This document shows, in pieces, positions 35,354 to 43,572 of a stretch of 64,000 nt of DNA (the stretch's first letter is position 1; every line of letters starts with the position of its first letter). This stretch comes from Bacteroidales bacterium. GTDB taxonomy: Bacteria > Bacteroidota > Bacteroidia > Bacteroidales > UBA932. The stretch covers positions 222,084-286,083 of the forward strand of contig JAFWSX010000006.1 in assembly GCA_017519185.1 (NCBI GenBank), written 5' to 3'. Both the position numbers and the translations under genes were made by a program. The notes under the pieces were generated by a model, which was given only the letters and a program-made list of their open reading frames with translations, ran no database searches and was not told the origin of the DNA.

Positions 35354-35375
35354 AAATCACCACAATTGGTGATTT
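35354..35375. promoter_or_regulatory. inverted repeat between rubredoxin and porin
   Basis: AAATCACCA-CAAT-TGGTGATTT, 9-bp perfect arms and a 4-nt loop, just upstream of the porin -7 box. It is either the rubredoxin terminator (few Ts follow) or an operator of the porin operon. Confidence 0.5.
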
Positions 35376-35394
35376 TCGCGCCTTTTGGTTGTCA

Positions 35395-35402
35395 TACTTT
35401 TG
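35395..35402 (+). promoter_or_regulatory. -7 box for the porin-imelysin operon
   Basis: TACTTTTG, 24 bp before the porin ATG; possible -33 TTTC at 35373-35376 within the end of the inverted repeat. Confidence 0.5.
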
Positions 35403-35426
35403 CATCGGATAAAACCGATTTGCAAA

Positions 35427-36701
35427 ATGACGATCAAAAGGTTTTTTTTGAGTGTTTCTCTCATATCATTGTTGATTTGTACCCTTGACGCGCAGGCCCA
35501 GAGGCTTACGCTCGGAGGTTACGGGGAAGTCGCCCTGAGCCGCAATTTCTACAGTGACAACGTCTACCGCTATTCCAACGCTTCATTGCACAAAGGCGAG
35601 TCTCACGGCCGCTTTGATGTTCCCCACGCAGTATTCTATGTAGGATATGATTTCGGGAAGGGCTGGACAATGCAGTCCGAGATCGAGTTCGAACATCTGG
35701 GAACCGGCACCGAGGTGGAGAAGGAGTTCGAGGAAGCTGGAGAATGGGAAGCCGAGACCGAGCGTGGCGGAGAGGTTGAACTGGAGCAGTTCTGGCTTCA
35801 GAAGAGCTTTATGCCGCAGTTGAATGTCCGAATGGGACATATCGTGGTGCCCGTCGGCGGTCTCAACAATGCCCACGAACCGCTCAATTTTTTCACTGTC
35901 TACAGGCCGGAAGGCGAGGCAACGGTGCTTCCTTCCACCTGGCACGACACCGGAGTCAGCATCTGGGGAGATATCGGAACCTGGAAATATGAGTTTCTGG
36001 TAGTTTCCGGCCTTGATGCGATGATGTTCGGCCGCGACGGCTTCATAAACGGAGGTGCCAACACACCCTTCAAGTTCCAGGTTGCCAATACCCTTGGATT
36101 CGCAGGCCGTCTCGACAAGTCTTTCTTCGAAAACCGCCTGAAGATGGGTGTCAGCGGATATGTCGGCAACACCCTGAGGAATACGTTTCCCTATGAGGCA
36201 TTCACAAATGCCAGCCTTGCTGCAGCCAAAGGCACATTGCTGGTCGGTACCTATGATTTCAGATACAAGGGCTTCGGCTGGATAGTTCGCGGAAATGCTG
36301 ACTTTGGATATCTCAGCGACGCAGGTGTCATAAGCAGATACAAGAGCAGCAAGGGTGCCGCTTCGGGCGCGCCGTATGATTCCACCCCTGTCGGTGACAA
36401 GGCCGCTGCACTTGGCTTCGAGGCCGGTTATGACCTTTTCAGCAGCCTTTTCAACGTACGCGACAAGAATCAGCAGCTCTATCTGTTCGGCCGCTGCGAG
36501 TGGTACAACCCTTATATGGCCGTGAGCGGCCAGGGCAGTGCCGAGTTCACTGAAAAACTGAGGGTGGCAGCCGGCATCAACTGGTTCCCGATTCCGGAAA
36601 TCGCCGTCAAGGCCGAGTATTCCCACAGGTTCCTTGCTACCCAGTACAACCCTGAACCATCAATTTCCATAGGCATCGCCTATGCAGGTTTCTTCAGATA
36701 A
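35427..36701 (+). CDS. outer-membrane porin, phosphate-selective porin O/P-like
   Basis: 424 residues from the ATG at 35427, giving the signal peptide MTIKRFFLSVSLISLLICTLDAQAQ. The mature part begins LTLGGYGEVALSRNFY and alternates polar and aromatic residues in barrel strands: SEIEFEHLG, GGEVELEQFWLQ, VRMGHIVVPVGGLNNAHEP, VLPSTWHDTGVSIWGD. These are typical of OprO/P-like porins of Bacteroidota. The last residues, ISIGIAYAGFFR, do not end in the usual Phe. It is first of four genes: imelysin follows after 20 bp. The permeant could be an anion or an iron complex; this is inference from its neighbours. Confidence 0.85.
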   Translation: MTIKRFFLSVSLISLLICTLDAQAQRLTLGGYGEVALSRNFYSDNVYRYSNASLHKGESHGRFDVPHAVFYVGYDFGKGWTMQSEIEFEHLGTGTEVEKEFEEAGEWEAETERGGEVELEQFWLQKSFMPQLNVRMGHIVVPVGGLNNAHEPLNFFTVYRPEGEATVLPSTWHDTGVSIWGDIGTWKYEFLVVSGLDAMMFGRDGFINGGANTPFKFQVANTLGFAGRLDKSFFENRLKMGVSGYVGNTLRNTFPYEAFTNASLAAAKGTLLVGTYDFRYKGFGWIVRGNADFGYLSDAGVISRYKSSKGAASGAPYDSTPVGDKAAALGFEAGYDLFSSLFNVRDKNQQLYLFGRCEWYNPYMAVSGQGSAEFTEKLRVAAGINWFPIPEIAVKAEYSHRFLATQYNPEPSISIGIAYAGFFR

Positions 36702-36721
36702 TCATCTAAACACCATAACAA

Positions 36722-37942
36722 ATGAAAAAGATACTGAATTACGTTTCTGTTGCAGTGATTGCTGCAGTTTCTCTGGCTTCGGTTTCTTGCAACCCCGTAG
36801 ATAACGGAGGTGAGACTGCAGCCGAAAAAGAACTCAAGGCAGCAGTCGAGGAATATGTTCCTGAAGTCATTTACAAGATTTACGGCAATCTGGCCGATGC
36901 CACATCGAAGCTCTATGACCAGCTCGCTGCTTTCAAGGAAAAAGGTCTCGGCTCAGCAAGCCAGGCAGATATCGACGCCATATGCACTACTTTCCTTGAT
37001 GCGCGCGCACAGTGGGAGGCAAGCGAAGCTTTCCTTTATGGCGCAGCCACTGTTTACGGCATCGACCCCCACATCGACACCTGGCCCCTCAACAAGGACA
37101 AACTTGCCAAAGAACTGAGCAACGCTGCTGTCATCGCAGATCTTGACGCTGAAGGCGCAGATGCTGTGGATGAGGTAGGCGTGAGCAACCTCGGCTTCCA
37201 CGGCATCGAATTCATCCTCTTCCGCAACGGAGCCAACCGCAAGGTCGCTGACCTCAAAGGAAAGGAGACCGACGAATCGTTCTATGCCTACAACGTCAGC
37301 GGCAAGGACGAAATCATCTTCGCCACTGCTGTTGCAGAAGATCTCCGCAACTACTGCTGGCAGCTTCAGGCTTCCTGGGATCCGAATGCTCCCGAAGCGA
37401 GGGTCGCATATGTGGAAGATGAACTCGAGATGAACACGACTATGGACAACGGCCTGACCTTCGGTGAGAATATGCTGGCAGCCACAAAAGCCGGAAGTAC
37501 GATGGCTACCTGGCAGAGAGCGGTTTCGACAATACTCGTGGCAGGCTGCTCGAATATCTGCAATGAGGTTGCCAACAGCAAGATAGCCTCTGCTTATTAT
37601 GCTACCGACCCCGATTACATCGAGTCACCCTATTCAAAGAAATCATACCTCGATTTCCTGAACAATATCCTAAGCATACAGTACAGCCTTTATGGCAAGG
37701 CTGAAGCTACCACTCCTTCCAAGACTTGCATTATGAAAGTGCTCGAAAGCCAGAAGTATTCAGGAATTTCCAAACTTCAGTCAACCCTTGACGAAGCAGT
37801 GGCATCTCTCAAGGCTTGTGTGGCCAGCGGAGTTGCATTTGTGGACGATCCTGATGCAACCTGTGCTGCAAAAGCTATGGAGGCTCTGAATGCTCTCGAT
37901 GCCGAGCTCAACAAAGCTGCTGAATTTGTTGAAACACTCTAA
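36722..37942 (+). CDS. imelysin-family (EfeO/IrpA-like) iron-binding lipoprotein
   Basis: 406 residues with a lipoprotein signal peptide (lipidation at Cys23, LASVSC). The imelysin signature GxHxxE is present as GFHGIE (158-163), and PHIDTWPLN, where a conserved His/Asp pair sits, lies at 116-124. The body is helical and Asn/Ala-rich, fitting the two-bundle imelysin fold. Relatives are insulin-cleaving-metalloprotease homologues now thought to bind iron or heme in the periplasm rather than to be proteases. It lies between the porin (20 bp) and the di-heme enzyme (10 bp). Confidence 0.9.
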   Translation: MKKILNYVSVAVIAAVSLASVSCNPVDNGGETAAEKELKAAVEEYVPEVIYKIYGNLADATSKLYDQLAAFKEKGLGSASQADIDAICTTFLDARAQWEASEAFLYGAATVYGIDPHIDTWPLNKDKLAKELSNAAVIADLDAEGADAVDEVGVSNLGFHGIEFILFRNGANRKVADLKGKETDESFYAYNVSGKDEIIFATAVAEDLRNYCWQLQASWDPNAPEARVAYVEDELEMNTTMDNGLTFGENMLAATKAGSTMATWQRAVSTILVAGCSNICNEVANSKIASAYYATDPDYIESPYSKKSYLDFLNNILSIQYSLYGKAEATTPSKTCIMKVLESQKYSGISKLQSTLDEAVASLKACVASGVAFVDDPDATCAAKAMEALNALDAELNKAAEFVETL

Positions 37943-37952
37943 GGATACTGCC

Positions 37953-39722
37953 ATGAAAAGACTGAGATATATTGCCTTGCTTTCGTCAGCGCTGCTGCTG
38001 GCGGCTTGTAATCCCACTTCGGATGAACCCAAACCTGAAAAGAACGAACCCGACACGAAATATGTCGGTCAGGCGGTAGGCAACTTCTCGGCAGACGAAT
38101 GGTTCCCGGGCGGACAGCTCGGCACAACCACCAACGTAACTGACGGTTGCTACGAAGACGAAACCCCCGCAGTTGAGATGCAGGGCCTTACATATGAATT
38201 CAACCTCGGAGAGAAATTCTTCGAACGCAATTATACTGAAAACACCAAGCCTTTCAACGGCCTCGGCCCGGCGTCTGTACGCAAATCCTGCCTTGACTGC
38301 CACCCCGGATACGGTCACGGCCAGTGGAAAGACAGATACATAGCAAACGGAAGTGCAGCATATGGAAACGGCTATCTGCTGGTGGTCTATCATCCGACCT
38401 ATGCCGGCAGCAATGACGGCCCGTACATCGCAGAAGTGACCGGAATGCCCCAGACAATGGCGCAGTCGCCGTTCCTTCCTCCCATCGACGAAAGCCAGAT
38501 CAACATAACCTGGACTGAGATCGGTTCTATGGAGAGCGGTCTGCCTATGCAGTTCGCCGACGGCGAAAAGTACTCTCTCCAGTATCCGACGATGACCATT
38601 CCGACAAGTGCATTCAACACCGATCCCAAGCCTGAGAATATTGATTTCCGTCTTGAGACAACTATTGGTGTGATCGGCACAGGACTGATAGATGCCATCC
38701 CTACCGACAGCATTGCAGCCCAGTATGCGAAAGAAGCTGCATATTTCCGTTCAGCAGGACTCGATGTCAGCGAGTATCTCAACCCGAACTACTGGGACGA
38801 GGCCTCACAGAAGATGGCAGCAGGTGCATATTACACCAATTTCTACACAGACGGCATTCTTGCCGACGGTACTAAGACTTCCAAGGCTGCGAAGGATTAC
38901 CAGACTCTCAAGCGCTACACCTACGCCCTTACCCGCGGAAGCCTTCAGGACGGTGCCGGAGCCAACGCAATCTGGAACATCACCAATGTTTCACGCCCCG
39001 ACAGGCCTTATCTCTACACCACCAATGCCTGGGCAAGCGCAATGAGCAAGAACAAGGATGTCATTGCTGAGATCAAGGCTTCCGGAACCAACAGCCCGTA
39101 TTATGTGGATGTAAACGGTGACGGAAAAGTCACTGACGAAGAGATTGCCGAGGCCGTCTATGAACTTCTTCGTCCTGGCACCAACCAGTTTGACAATAAA
39201 TATCATAACTTTGAACCCGAGATGACAGCCGACCAGAACTATGCATTTATGGTTTGGCACAGGGGTCTTGCAATTCCGCGTGCGCGCAACCTGAACAAAG
39301 AGAGCGTGCAGAGAGGCAAGAAAGTGTTTATGGAGATAGGCTGTGCATCGTGCCACCGTCCTTCCTGGACTACCAAAGACGACAACTACTGGGCACCTGC
39401 GATGTATGAGGGCAAACCTCTGCCGCGCTATGCCAACCAGACTATCTATCCTTATTCAGATTTCGTGCAACATAAGCTCTATATGAAGAACGATATCCAC
39501 GGAAGCTGGTGCCGTACCACTCCCCTCTGGGGCCGTGGTCTTTCGGCCCAGGAAACCGGCCGTGGCGACAGGTTGCACGATGCCCGTGCCCGCAATACCG
39601 TAGAGGCGATTATGTGGCACGGCTACAGCAAAAAGAGCCATTCCTATTCTTCCGCAGAAAAGTTCTATAAGCTCAGCAAAGAGGACAGGGACGCTGTGGT
39701 GGAATTCATCAATTCGATTTAA
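37953..39722 (+). CDS. di-heme c-type oxidoreductase (DUF1111/DHOR, MauG-like), lipoprotein
   Basis: 589 residues from the ATG at 37953, with lipoprotein signal MKRLRYIALLSSALLLAAC (Cys19). Two heme c sites are seen: CLDCH (113-117) and CASCH (464-468). The C-terminal RTTPLWGRGLSAQETGRGD and HDARARNTVEAIMWHG match the conserved end of the di-heme oxidoreductase family often encoded beside imelysins. It probably works as a periplasmic peroxidase or oxidase, for example on Fe(II). An EF-hand-like VDVNGDGKVTDEEIAE sits in the middle. It shares a TAATG stop/start with ccsBA. Confidence 0.9.
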   Translation: MKRLRYIALLSSALLLAACNPTSDEPKPEKNEPDTKYVGQAVGNFSADEWFPGGQLGTTTNVTDGCYEDETPAVEMQGLTYEFNLGEKFFERNYTENTKPFNGLGPASVRKSCLDCHPGYGHGQWKDRYIANGSAAYGNGYLLVVYHPTYAGSNDGPYIAEVTGMPQTMAQSPFLPPIDESQINITWTEIGSMESGLPMQFADGEKYSLQYPTMTIPTSAFNTDPKPENIDFRLETTIGVIGTGLIDAIPTDSIAAQYAKEAAYFRSAGLDVSEYLNPNYWDEASQKMAAGAYYTNFYTDGILADGTKTSKAAKDYQTLKRYTYALTRGSLQDGAGANAIWNITNVSRPDRPYLYTTNAWASAMSKNKDVIAEIKASGTNSPYYVDVNGDGKVTDEEIAEAVYELLRPGTNQFDNKYHNFEPEMTADQNYAFMVWHRGLAIPRARNLNKESVQRGKKVFMEIGCASCHRPSWTTKDDNYWAPAMYEGKPLPRYANQTIYPYSDFVQHKLYMKNDIHGSWCRTTPLWGRGLSAQETGRGDRLHDARARNTVEAIMWHGYSKKSHSYSSAEKFYKLSKEDRDAVVEFINSI

Positions 39723-41776
39723 TGAAGACAAAGACACTGAAGTTGTTATCTTTCGGAAGCATGGCGGTCATCATCATTGCGATGGTGGCTGCCACTTTCG
39801 TTGAGAAGTCCAGAGGTTCGGACTTCGCTTTCAGCCTGGTATATTACAATCCGGCATTCATCGCCCTGTGGGGTCTGGCAGCCGTCACGGGCCTTCTGCT
39901 GCTGTTCAAAAAGAATGTAAAAGCATTTTTCACACTGCTGCTTCACATCTCTTTCGCCGTGATGCTCGTCGGAGCCCTGGTCACCCACCTGTTCAGCCAG
40001 GAAGGTATGATCAGCCTCGACAAAGGGGTGCCGAATTCCACTGTCGTTACAGAGCAGGGCAGGGACATCGAGCTTCCGTTCAGCCTGACGCTGCGTGAGT
40101 TCGAGATTGAACGCTATCCCGGTTCGATGGCTCCTTCGGACTATCGCAGCCTTGTGGCCCTCGATGATGGCAGCCAGCTTGAAATATCGATGAACAACAT
40201 CGGCAAGCATATGGGCTGGAGGATGTATCAGGCCGACTATGAAGATGACTTGCAGACTTCAGTGCTTGCAATGAGCAAGGACGTATGGGGAGTCGGCATA
40301 ACATATGCCGGCTATCTGATGCTGCTCATCGCCATGCTCGGCTTTTTCTTCCAGAAGGACAGCCAGTGGCGTGCCGCACTGCGGAAAGTAACCGCTGCGG
40401 TCGTGCTGGTCCTTATGCCGGTAATCGCTCAGGCGGCCGGTGGCCAGCGCCCTGTGGCTCCGAAAGAGGTGGCTAAGGAAATAGGTGAGCTGTATGTCTA
40501 TTACAACGACCGTATCTGCCCCCTCCAGACCCAGGCCAGGGATTATGCACTTAAGGCTTATGGGAAGGCCCGGGTAGACGGATATACCGCCGAGCAGGTT
40601 ATGACCGGCTGGATGTTCTGGTATGACGAGTGGCAGGACAGGCCTCTCAAGGTGAAGGCCAAGGAGCTTGGGACTTCGAAAGAAAAGGAAAAATATGCAG
40701 TAAGGGACGATGCCGCCTCCGGAGCTGCATTCAAATTGTTTCCTCTGGCCGTTTCTGACAATATCAGGTGGTTCGGCAGTGAGGACAAGCTTCCTGAATT
40801 GGAAGAAGACGAGCAGTCTTTCATCCGTATGAGTCTCGGCCTGCTGCGTGACGAAGCCCGTTCCGGCAATTGGGACGAAGTCAGCCGCATCGTCGGCCAG
40901 ATCAAGAAATATCAGGAGAAGAATGCCGCTGTGGTGCTGCCTTCTGCCGCAAAGGTCAAGGCCGAGAGGGCATACAATGCCATCTGCCTGCCTAAAGTGC
41001 AGTTTATGCTGTCCATCACCATCGGCATCATATTGTTCGTGCTGTCGGGAATATGGCTTTCAAAGGGCCGGAAGACTCCGGAAAAACTGGCCAGGGCACT
41101 GTCAGTGGTGTCGTGGCTGCTGTTCGCCTATCTGACGGCAGTGCTTGCTCTGAGGTGGTTCGCTTCAGGACATATGCCGTTCACAGGCAGCTACTGCGTG
41201 ATGATGCTCATCGCGTGGTTCTCGACTCTGGCGATGTCTCTGCTCTACAAGAAGATGCCGCTGCTGCAGCCTCTGGGCTTCCTTCTGGCCGGCTTCACTA
41301 TGCTGATGGCCACGATGTCCAGCGCCAATCCGCGCCTGACCCACTTGATGCCTGTGCTGCAAAGCCCGCTTCTTTCGATACACGTGCTCAGTATGATGAT
41401 TTCCTATACTCTGCTCGGCCTGGTGATGCTTAACGGCATCCTCGGCCTAATCGTGAAAGGCGGCGAGGCGAAGGTGAGCCTGATGAACCTCAGCAAGGTG
41501 ATCGTGACGCCAGCCGTGTTCCTGCTGACCTTCGGTACATTCCTCGGAGCGGTATGGGCCAACATAAGCTGGGGTTCATACTGGGCCTGGGACCCCAAGG
41601 AAACCTGGGCGCTTATAACCCTGCTGGTGTACGCGTTCTCGATTCACGGCAGTTCCATCAAGGCTTTCCGCAATCCTACATTCTATCACATCTATACCAT
41701 AGTGGCGTTCCTTTCCGTGCTGATCACTTATTTCGGTGTCAATCTGATATTGGGAGGCATGCACAGCTATTCGTAG
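39722..41776 (+). CDS. ccsBA: cytochrome c biogenesis protein CcsBA (ResB-CcsA fusion)
   Basis: System II heme exporter and cytochrome c synthase, attaching heme to CXXCH motifs outside the inner membrane. 684 residues: N-terminal ResB-like half with helices at about 10-30, 40-60 and 70-90 and a large periplasmic loop; C-terminal CcsA half with several helices and the heme-handling motif WGSYWAWDPKE (617-627). Its start overlaps the di-heme gene stop by one base, so the synthase is made together with its likely client. It is shorter than some ResB-CcsA fusions but has both halves. Confidence 0.92.
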   Translation: MKTKTLKLLSFGSMAVIIIAMVAATFVEKSRGSDFAFSLVYYNPAFIALWGLAAVTGLLLLFKKNVKAFFTLLLHISFAVMLVGALVTHLFSQEGMISLDKGVPNSTVVTEQGRDIELPFSLTLREFEIERYPGSMAPSDYRSLVALDDGSQLEISMNNIGKHMGWRMYQADYEDDLQTSVLAMSKDVWGVGITYAGYLMLLIAMLGFFFQKDSQWRAALRKVTAAVVLVLMPVIAQAAGGQRPVAPKEVAKEIGELYVYYNDRICPLQTQARDYALKAYGKARVDGYTAEQVMTGWMFWYDEWQDRPLKVKAKELGTSKEKEKYAVRDDAASGAAFKLFPLAVSDNIRWFGSEDKLPELEEDEQSFIRMSLGLLRDEARSGNWDEVSRIVGQIKKYQEKNAAVVLPSAAKVKAERAYNAICLPKVQFMLSITIGIILFVLSGIWLSKGRKTPEKLARALSVVSWLLFAYLTAVLALRWFASGHMPFTGSYCVMMLIAWFSTLAMSLLYKKMPLLQPLGFLLAGFTMLMATMSSANPRLTHLMPVLQSPLLSIHVLSMMISYTLLGLVMLNGILGLIVKGGEAKVSLMNLSKVIVTPAVFLLTFGTFLGAVWANISWGSYWAWDPKETWALITLLVYAFSIHGSSIKAFRNPTFYHIYTIVAFLSVLITYFGVNLILGGMHSYS

Positions 41777-41833
41777 GCTTTGCTCTGTCAGGAGTCTTTT
41801 GTATCTTGCAAAGATTTTTGACAGAAGGAGCAG

Positions 41834-42403
41834 ATGATAGATTTCAACATTTCCAAAGACGGCAACTACAAGGTCATCTCAAGTGAGTACCTTCTTCGCG
41901 AAGGCCCCTGGATGACTGTGCGCCGCGACTGTGTGGAACTTCCTGACGGACGCAGGAACCCTGCATACTATGTCCTTGAATATCCCGACTGGGTGAATGT
42001 CATAGCACGCACCTCTGACGGACGGTTCCTTATGGAAAAGCAGTACCGTCACGGGCTTGGCATCACAGAATATGAACTGTGTGCAGGAGTCATCGAGGAA
42101 GGAGAGGAGCCCCTTGCTGCAGCTAAGCGAGAACTGATGGAGGAAACCGGATTCGGCGGAGGGGAGTGGAGAGAGATGATGACGCTCTGCGCCAATCCTT
42201 CGTCCCAGAACAATCTCAGCCATTGCTTCGTCGCGACGGGAGTCGAGAAGATGGGAACCCAGCATCTCGACCCGACCGAGGCCATAGAGCCCATCCTTAT
42301 GACCGTCGACGAGGTCCGCGAACTGCTGGTAGGAGGTCATTGCAAGCAGGCGCTGATGACCGCTCCGCTCTGGCGTTATTTTGCAGAAAACCATTTATTG
42401 TAA
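41834..42403 (+). CDS. Nudix hydrolase, ADP-ribose pyrophosphatase-like
   Basis: 189 residues. The Nudix box GVIEEGEEPLAAAKREL followed by MEETG is complete, and EYELCAGVIEEGEE preceded by KQYRHG fits the ADPRase subfamily, which hydrolyses ADP-ribose to AMP and ribose 5-phosphate. First gene of a tight unit: nitroreductase after 3 bp, then HAD and S66 genes overlapping by 4 bp each. The leader 41777-41833 contains ATCTTGCAAAGAT, a small palindrome over a TATCTTGC box, possibly its promoter. Confidence 0.88.
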   Translation: MIDFNISKDGNYKVISSEYLLREGPWMTVRRDCVELPDGRRNPAYYVLEYPDWVNVIARTSDGRFLMEKQYRHGLGITEYELCAGVIEEGEEPLAAAKRELMEETGFGGGEWREMMTLCANPSSQNNLSHCFVATGVEKMGTQHLDPTEAIEPILMTVDEVRELLVGGHCKQALMTAPLWRYFAENHLL

Positions 42404-42406
42404 GAT

Positions 42407-42931
42407 ATGGACAACGAAGTTTTGAAAGCTATAAGGGAACGTCGCAGCATCAGACGCTATCTTCCCGACCAGATAAAAGAAGAAGAGCTGAGGACAGTCC
42501 TCGAGGCCGGCACCTGGGCTCCGACGGGCAAGGGCACGCAGGATCCCGTGATGATAGCGGTGCAGGACCCGGAAATATGCGCCGTGCTCAGAAGACTGAA
42601 CGCGGAAGTCTGGGGCAAGACAGACATCGATCCCTATTACGGTGCTCCGACCATCATTCTTGTGTTCTCAAAGTCCGGCAACCAGAATTGCGTGAAGGAC
42701 GGTTCGCTCGTGATCGGCAACATCCTTCTGGCCGCCCACAGCATCGGCCTCGGAGCCTGCTGGATCAACCGATGCAAGGAGATGTTCGAGACTGAGGAAG
42801 GCAAAAAGCTTGCTCCGCGTCTTGGCATTCCTGAAGGCTATGAAGGCGTCGGCAGCGTCTCGCTCGGCTACATAGAGCACGCCGCACCCGCTCCCCGGCC
42901 ACGCAAAGCTGACTATTTCAAGATAATATGA
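42407..42931 (+). CDS. nitroreductase-family flavoprotein
   Basis: 174-residue FMN-dependent NAD(P)H oxidoreductase of the short nitroreductase type. The N-terminal FMN phosphate-binding motif RERRSIRRYLPDQI, the APTGKGTQDPVMIAV stretch and GLGACWINR are typical. The physiological substrate is unknown (quinones, nitro compounds or flavin). It overlaps the next gene by 4 bp (ATGA). Confidence 0.92.
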   Translation: MDNEVLKAIRERRSIRRYLPDQIKEEELRTVLEAGTWAPTGKGTQDPVMIAVQDPEICAVLRRLNAEVWGKTDIDPYYGAPTIILVFSKSGNQNCVKDGSLVIGNILLAAHSIGLGACWINRCKEMFETEEGKKLAPRLGIPEGYEGVGSVSLGYIEHAAPAPRPRKADYFKII

Positions 42932-43572
42932 CATCCCTCGCAATCTTCGATTTCGACGGAACCCTCGGTGACACCACGGGTATAATACTGACGACTATGG
43001 CGGCCACTTTCAAAGCTATGGGTCAGCAGCCGCTCAGTGAAGCGCAGTACAGGAGTGTAATAGGGCTGCCACTCGAGAAGTGCTTCAGTGCCCTGATACC
43101 TCTCGATGAGGAAGGGGAGGCGAAGTATGCCGCCGCCTATCGAAAGAAGTTCGATGAGCTTGACCGGAAGGGTATGGTTACGCTCTATCCCGGGGTCCTC
43201 GAGACTCTCGTCACACTGAAGGAGCGCGGAGTGAGGCTCGCTATCGCCAGCAGCCGCCACCGCCACACTCTCGACCGGTATGTGTCGGAGCTTGGGCTTG
43301 CTCCCTTGATAGAAATGACCGTAGGTGCCGACGACGTGACCAAGGCAAAGCCCGATCCCGAACCGGTGAACATAATATTGAGAAAGCTGGGTGTTCCGGC
43401 TGAAGAGACAATAATGGTGGGGGATGCTCCCTATGACATATTGATGGGCCGTGCCGCTGGCTGCAGGACTGTAGCCGTGACTTATGGCAACGGCACTGCA
43501 GATAATCTCAAGGCTGCAGGGGCCGATTTCCTTGCAGACAGTTTTTATGATATCATTCAGATGGTAAGATGA
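42928..43572 (+). CDS. HAD-family phosphatase (beta-phosphoglucomutase/Gph-like)
   Basis: 214 residues. HAD motif I FDFDGTLGDT with nucleophile Asp8 and Asp10, motif II IASSRH, motif III lysine in KAKPDPEPV, motif IV VGDAPYD; the helical cap between motifs I and II makes it subclass I like phosphoglycolate phosphatase or pyrophosphatase PpaX. Substrate not determinable. Start and stop overlap both neighbours by 4 bp, indicating coupled translation. Confidence 0.92.
   Translation: MTSLAIFDFDGTLGDTTGIILTTMAATFKAMGQQPLSEAQYRSVIGLPLEKCFSALIPLDEEGEAKYAAAYRKKFDELDRKGMVTLYPGVLETLVTLKERGVRLAIASSRHRHTLDRYVSELGLAPLIEMTVGADDVTKAKPDPEPVNIILRKLGVPAEETIMVGDAPYDILMGRAAGCRTVAVTYGNGTADNLKAAGADFLADSFYDIIQMVR

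Noticed and set aside
35583-36626. 347-codon open frame on the minus strand, opposite the porin
   Set aside because: Antisense shadow: the porin on plus has a signal peptide, family motifs and operon neighbours, while the shadow has no recognisable fold or start context.
39100-39160. Functional calcium site in the di-heme enzyme
   Set aside because: An EF-hand-like VDVNGDGKVTDEEIAE stretch is present and mentioned in the gene entry, but a single loop in a large protein is weak evidence for calcium regulation.
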